From assembly GCA_964548225.1 (NCBI GenBank), contig CAZJQP010000008.1, positions 24,451 through 88,450 of the forward strand: 64,000 bases of DNA, given 5' to 3'. The notes under the pieces were generated by a model. It had not been told where the DNA came from. It saw only the letters and a list, made by a program, of their open reading frames with translations, and made no database searches. The DNA comes from CALMEH01 sp964548225. GTDB taxonomy: Bacteria; Acidobacteriota; Blastocatellia; Pyrinomonadales; Pyrinomonadaceae. Made by a program: the position numbers and the translations under genes. Below are positions 61,594 to 64,000 of this stretch, piece after piece (the stretch's first letter is position 1; each line of letters starts with the position of its first letter).

Positions 61594-61654
61594 CTAGGGC
61601 TTTGGATTTCTTCCAAAACCAAAGTCCAAAGTCTAAAAATCAAAAACCAAAAAT
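61594..61654. repeat. Heptamer array pair upstream of the methyltransferase
   Basis: AAAGTCC-AAAGTCT-AAAAATC-AAAAACC-type units with an inverse GGGCTTTGGATTT partner. Same sequence family as 45147-45210. Confidence 0.7.
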
Positions 61655-61667
61655 GATTTTATAATTA

Positions 61668-62330
61668 TTATTCAATAATCGCCATTCGCAATTCTTCACG
61701 AGTCGGAAGCGGCGCGGTTTTCGGGAGTAAAATGACTTTGAAAGTTTTACAGATGACGGACAAATCGGTTTTCCAAGTCTTTTCCCGTGCATAATTTGCC
61801 CAGCCGCGAAGTTTAAAAGGTTGGAGAATTTCTTTATAAAAAGTTTCTTTGTCTTCAACGGAGGCGAGAAGCAGTTCTTCGTTGCGGAGTTTGAGGGCAA
61901 TCGGGTCGGTAATGCCGGGACGCACAGAAAGAATGTCTTGCCAGAGCGGATTTTGCAAATCAACGTATTCGGGAACTTCCGGTCGCGCACCGGCAAAAGA
62001 CATTTCGCCGCGCAAAACATTCCACAGTTGCGGCAATTCATCTAATTTATATTGCCGCAGGAATTTTCCCGTCCGTGTCAGACGTTCATCATCAAGCGCG
62101 GTTAATTTCAAACCTTTCGCATCGTTTCGCATTGTCCTGAATTTAAGTAACGTAAATTCCCTGCCGCGTCGTCCGACTCTTTTTTGACAAAAAAATATCG
62201 AACCTTGCGATGATGATTTGATTAAAACAGGAATAGCGATAAAAAGCGGAAGCAAAACCATCAATCCGGCAAGTGCGAGAAAGATTTCCGCAATGCGCGG
62301 CAGACCTTTTGAATGTGTTTGATTTTTCAT
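61668..62330 (-). CDS. Undecaprenyl-phosphate sugar phosphotransferase
   Basis: A 220-residue short (WecA/PglC-type) bacterial sugar transferase: one membrane helix ('IFLALAGLMVLLPLFIAIPVLI'), 'GSIFFCQKRVGRRGREFTLLKFRTMR', 'YKLDELPQLWNVLRGEMSFAGARPEVPEYV', 'RPGITDPIALKLRNEE'. It moves a sugar phosphate onto the lipid carrier, starting assembly of a surface glycan. Its start codon overlaps the aminotransferase stop. Confidence 0.95.
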   Translation of the reverse strand: MKNQTHSKGLPRIAEIFLALAGLMVLLPLFIAIPVLIKSSSQGSIFFCQKRVGRRGREFTLLKFRTMRNDAKGLKLTALDDERLTRTGKFLRQYKLDELPQLWNVLRGEMSFAGARPEVPEYVDLQNPLWQDILSVRPGITDPIALKLRNEELLLASVEDKETFYKEILQPFKLRGWANYAREKTWKTDLSVICKTFKVILLPKTAPLPTREELRMAIIE

Positions 62331-63616
62331 CAGGCGGCAATGGTTAATGCTTTGGTGTTGTAATTATGGCAAAGTTTTTTGATGGTTTCAACAACGTGCT
62401 TTATTTCGGCAACCGTCATTGCAGAAAACATCGGCAGGCTAACCAGACGTTTCCAAAGATTGGTTGCAACAGGAAAATCGGCTTCGCGCCAGCCGAATTT
62501 GTCGGCATACAAAGGATGCAGGTGAAGCGGTCGCCAATGCACGGAACAACCGACACCTTCTTTGCGAAGAATTTCTAAAAAACGGTTGCGGTCAATCGTT
62601 AATTTGTCGAGATTGAGCCGAATCGGAAACAAATGCCACGAATGAAGGCGGTTGCCGTCCAACGGCGGCAATTCAATTTCCGCCATATCGCCGAGCGCGT
62701 CAAAATAATAATCGGCAACGGCTTCGCGCTCCAAACGCATTGTTTCGGCGCGGTCAATTTGATGTATTCCGATGGCGGCGGCAATGTCGGTCAGGTTGTA
62801 TTTATAACCCGGCAGGACGATTTTATAATCCCAACCGTTTTCCGTTTCATAGCGATTCCACGCATCGTTTGAAAGCCCGTGAAGCGACATCATTCTAATT
62901 TTATCGGCGACAGCTTTATTGTTTGTTACCGCCATTCCGCCTTCGCCCGTGGTGATGGTTTTGTTGGCGTAGAACGAAAAACAGGTAATTGTCGAAGGTT
63001 CTTCGCCGCAAAATTGCCAGCGGCTGTCGGCATTTTCGCGCCACGCGGAAGGAAAAGCGTGCGCCGCGTCTTCGATTATCCAAAGATTGTGTTTCTCGGC
63101 AAATCGCTTTATTTCACCGACGTTCATCATCAATCCGCCGACGTGAACAGGGATTATTCCGACGGCTTTGAGGGTTTGATTCATACTGCCTGCAACTTCA
63201 CCTGCTTTTAATTTGTTCAGTTTTTCTTCGGCATCGCGCAAATCCATATTGCCTGTCTCGGCATCGCAGTCAACAAGGATCGGAATAGCATTTTTATAAA
63301 GAACAATTTCGGCAGTCGCGGCAAAAGTCATTGTCGGCACAAGAACCGCTTGACCGGCTTGCAATCCGAAAGCCTCAACCGCCAAATGAAGCGCGGCGGT
63401 GCAAGAATTAACCGCTACGGCATAATCGGCATTAACGGCTTGAGCAAACTTTTTCTCGAACTCACAAACCTTTGCGCCCGTTGTCAGCCAACCCGAACGC
63501 AAAGTTTCGACAACTTCCCTGATTTCCTTTTCCCCGATTTGCGGACGCTGAAAAGGAATTTTTTTGAGAATTTCTTGTTTCGGAGATGTTTGAACCAAAT
63601 GCAATTTGTTTTTCAT
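62330..63616 (-). CDS. DegT/DnrJ/EryC1/StrS-family sugar aminotransferase (second copy)
   Basis: A 428-residue PLP enzyme, slightly long for the family. 'FQRPQIGEKEIREVVETLRSGWLTTGAKVCEFEKKFA', 'AVAVNSCTAALHLAVEA', the PLP lysine in 'CFSFYANKTITTGEGGM' and 'NLTDIAAAIGIHQIDR' support the call. Start at ATG 63616; further upstream is repeat DNA. Probably makes an amino sugar for the same glycan. Related only by family to the copy at 16927. Confidence 0.93.
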   Translation of the reverse strand: MKNKLHLVQTSPKQEILKKIPFQRPQIGEKEIREVVETLRSGWLTTGAKVCEFEKKFAQAVNADYAVAVNSCTAALHLAVEAFGLQAGQAVLVPTMTFAATAEIVLYKNAIPILVDCDAETGNMDLRDAEEKLNKLKAGEVAGSMNQTLKAVGIIPVHVGGLMMNVGEIKRFAEKHNLWIIEDAAHAFPSAWRENADSRWQFCGEEPSTITCFSFYANKTITTGEGGMAVTNNKAVADKIRMMSLHGLSNDAWNRYETENGWDYKIVLPGYKYNLTDIAAAIGIHQIDRAETMRLEREAVADYYFDALGDMAEIELPPLDGNRLHSWHLFPIRLNLDKLTIDRNRFLEILRKEGVGCSVHWRPLHLHPLYADKFGWREADFPVATNLWKRLVSLPMFSAMTVAEIKHVVETIKKLCHNYNTKALTIAA

Positions 63617-63683
63617 ATTAAATAATTGAATTTCGGGCAAATTAAAGCATCCGTAATTGCAACAATTAACCGAACAAAATAAT

Positions 63684-63769
63684 TGATATTTGATATTTGA
63701 TATTTGATATTTGTGCCGCAATTTGAGGGAAACAAATATCAAATAATAATTATCAATTATCAATTATTT
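63684..63769. repeat. Heptamer array pair upstream of the second aminotransferase
   Basis: TGATATT repeated four times (63684-63713), then the inverse CAAATATC, a short spacer, and TTATCAA heptamers. Both arms can pair. Confidence 0.8.
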
Positions 63770-63952
63770 CAGCAGTTTTTCGGATATTTTTGATTTGCCT
63801 AAAATTCAAATAATTTCTGTAATTTGTCTTGTTGCAGTTGGGATTATATAAATTCTTTTTGCGGGAAGTCCTTAATTTTTCTAAAAAAAATATTAAAAAA
63901 AGTAAAATATCAAACTTTTAGAGCATATTTTAAATAAGCGTATAACAAAAAT

Positions 63953-64000
63953 GGCAGAAACACGACTGTAAATGGCAGAAACACGACTGTTAAGGAGTGT
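63953..64000. repeat. Partial GCAGAAACACG-family repeat at the window edge
   Basis: Two copies of TGGCAGAAACACGACTGT in tandem, the second followed by TAAGGAGTGT. The element continues beyond the window. Related to 5172-5335. Confidence 0.8.

Overview
The window reads as chromosomal DNA of an Acidobacteriota-like bacterium, most plausibly of the Blastocatellia/Pyrinomonadales type. This is an inference. It rests on several long secreted proteins built from delta-60 and VCBS/FG-GAP repeats ending in 'FRPSTGxWY' units, a sigma factor of the ECF type next to a Ser/Thr kinase with TPRs, a propeller-type sensor kinase, and moderate-to-low GC. No rRNA, tRNA, CRISPR array, prophage or classical insertion sequence was seen.

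Layout. 1-3.2 kb: a MOSC protein and a CIRCE-controlled groES-groEL operon. 3.2-5.4 kb: an orphan gene, a MazF-type toxin/antitoxin pair and a PIN toxin pair whose toxin looks C-terminally cut short. 5.4-11.9 kb: two tandem paralogous delta-60/VCBS secreted proteins, a 21-bp tandem array and an LCCL-domain membrane protein. 11.9-18 kb: a prolyl oligopeptidase and a polysaccharide operon (aminotransferase, TPR protein, O-antigen ligase). 18-24.2 kb: endonuclease III, an orphan histidine kinase, a secreted LolA-like protein and RecQ. 24.2-28.8 kb: a tightly overlapping eight-gene minus-strand operon with YpdA, an Spx/ArsC-like thiol protein and the YgfZ folate protein. 28.9-31 kb: a lipoprotein and an Mrp/ApbC ATPase. 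31.8-39.2 kb: a signalling island with a Ser/Thr kinase, an ECF sigma factor, three secreted or repeat proteins and a SET-domain protein. Three genes here share an apparent ECF promoter. 39.4-43 kb: an A-type Fe-S carrier, a methyltransferase and two glycosyltransferases. 43.4-50.3 kb: NlpC/P60, cysteine dioxygenase, an SGNH hydrolase, DsbD and another VCBS protein. 50.6-54.5 kb: a two-component system sharing an exact 19-bp upstream motif with the neighbouring VCBS gene. 54.7-60.4 kb: pdhA, pdhB and pdhC, separated by non-metabolic inserts (a four-helix-bundle gene between inverted repeats, a GIY-YIG protein, a nucleotidyltransferase pair and an orphan). 60.4-63.6 kb: two small genes and a second glycan cluster.

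The most unusual property is repeat architecture. At about fifteen places there are short arrays with a strict 7-bp period but different unit sequences. Many are paired with their own inverted complement, and several lie in frame inside protein linkers. Three further arrays have a 21-bp (3 x 7) period with a palindromic core. Two of these, together with the 3' end of the cysteine dioxygenase gene, form an inverted duplication 13 kb apart. A family of long hairpins related to GCAGAAACACG sits between genes.
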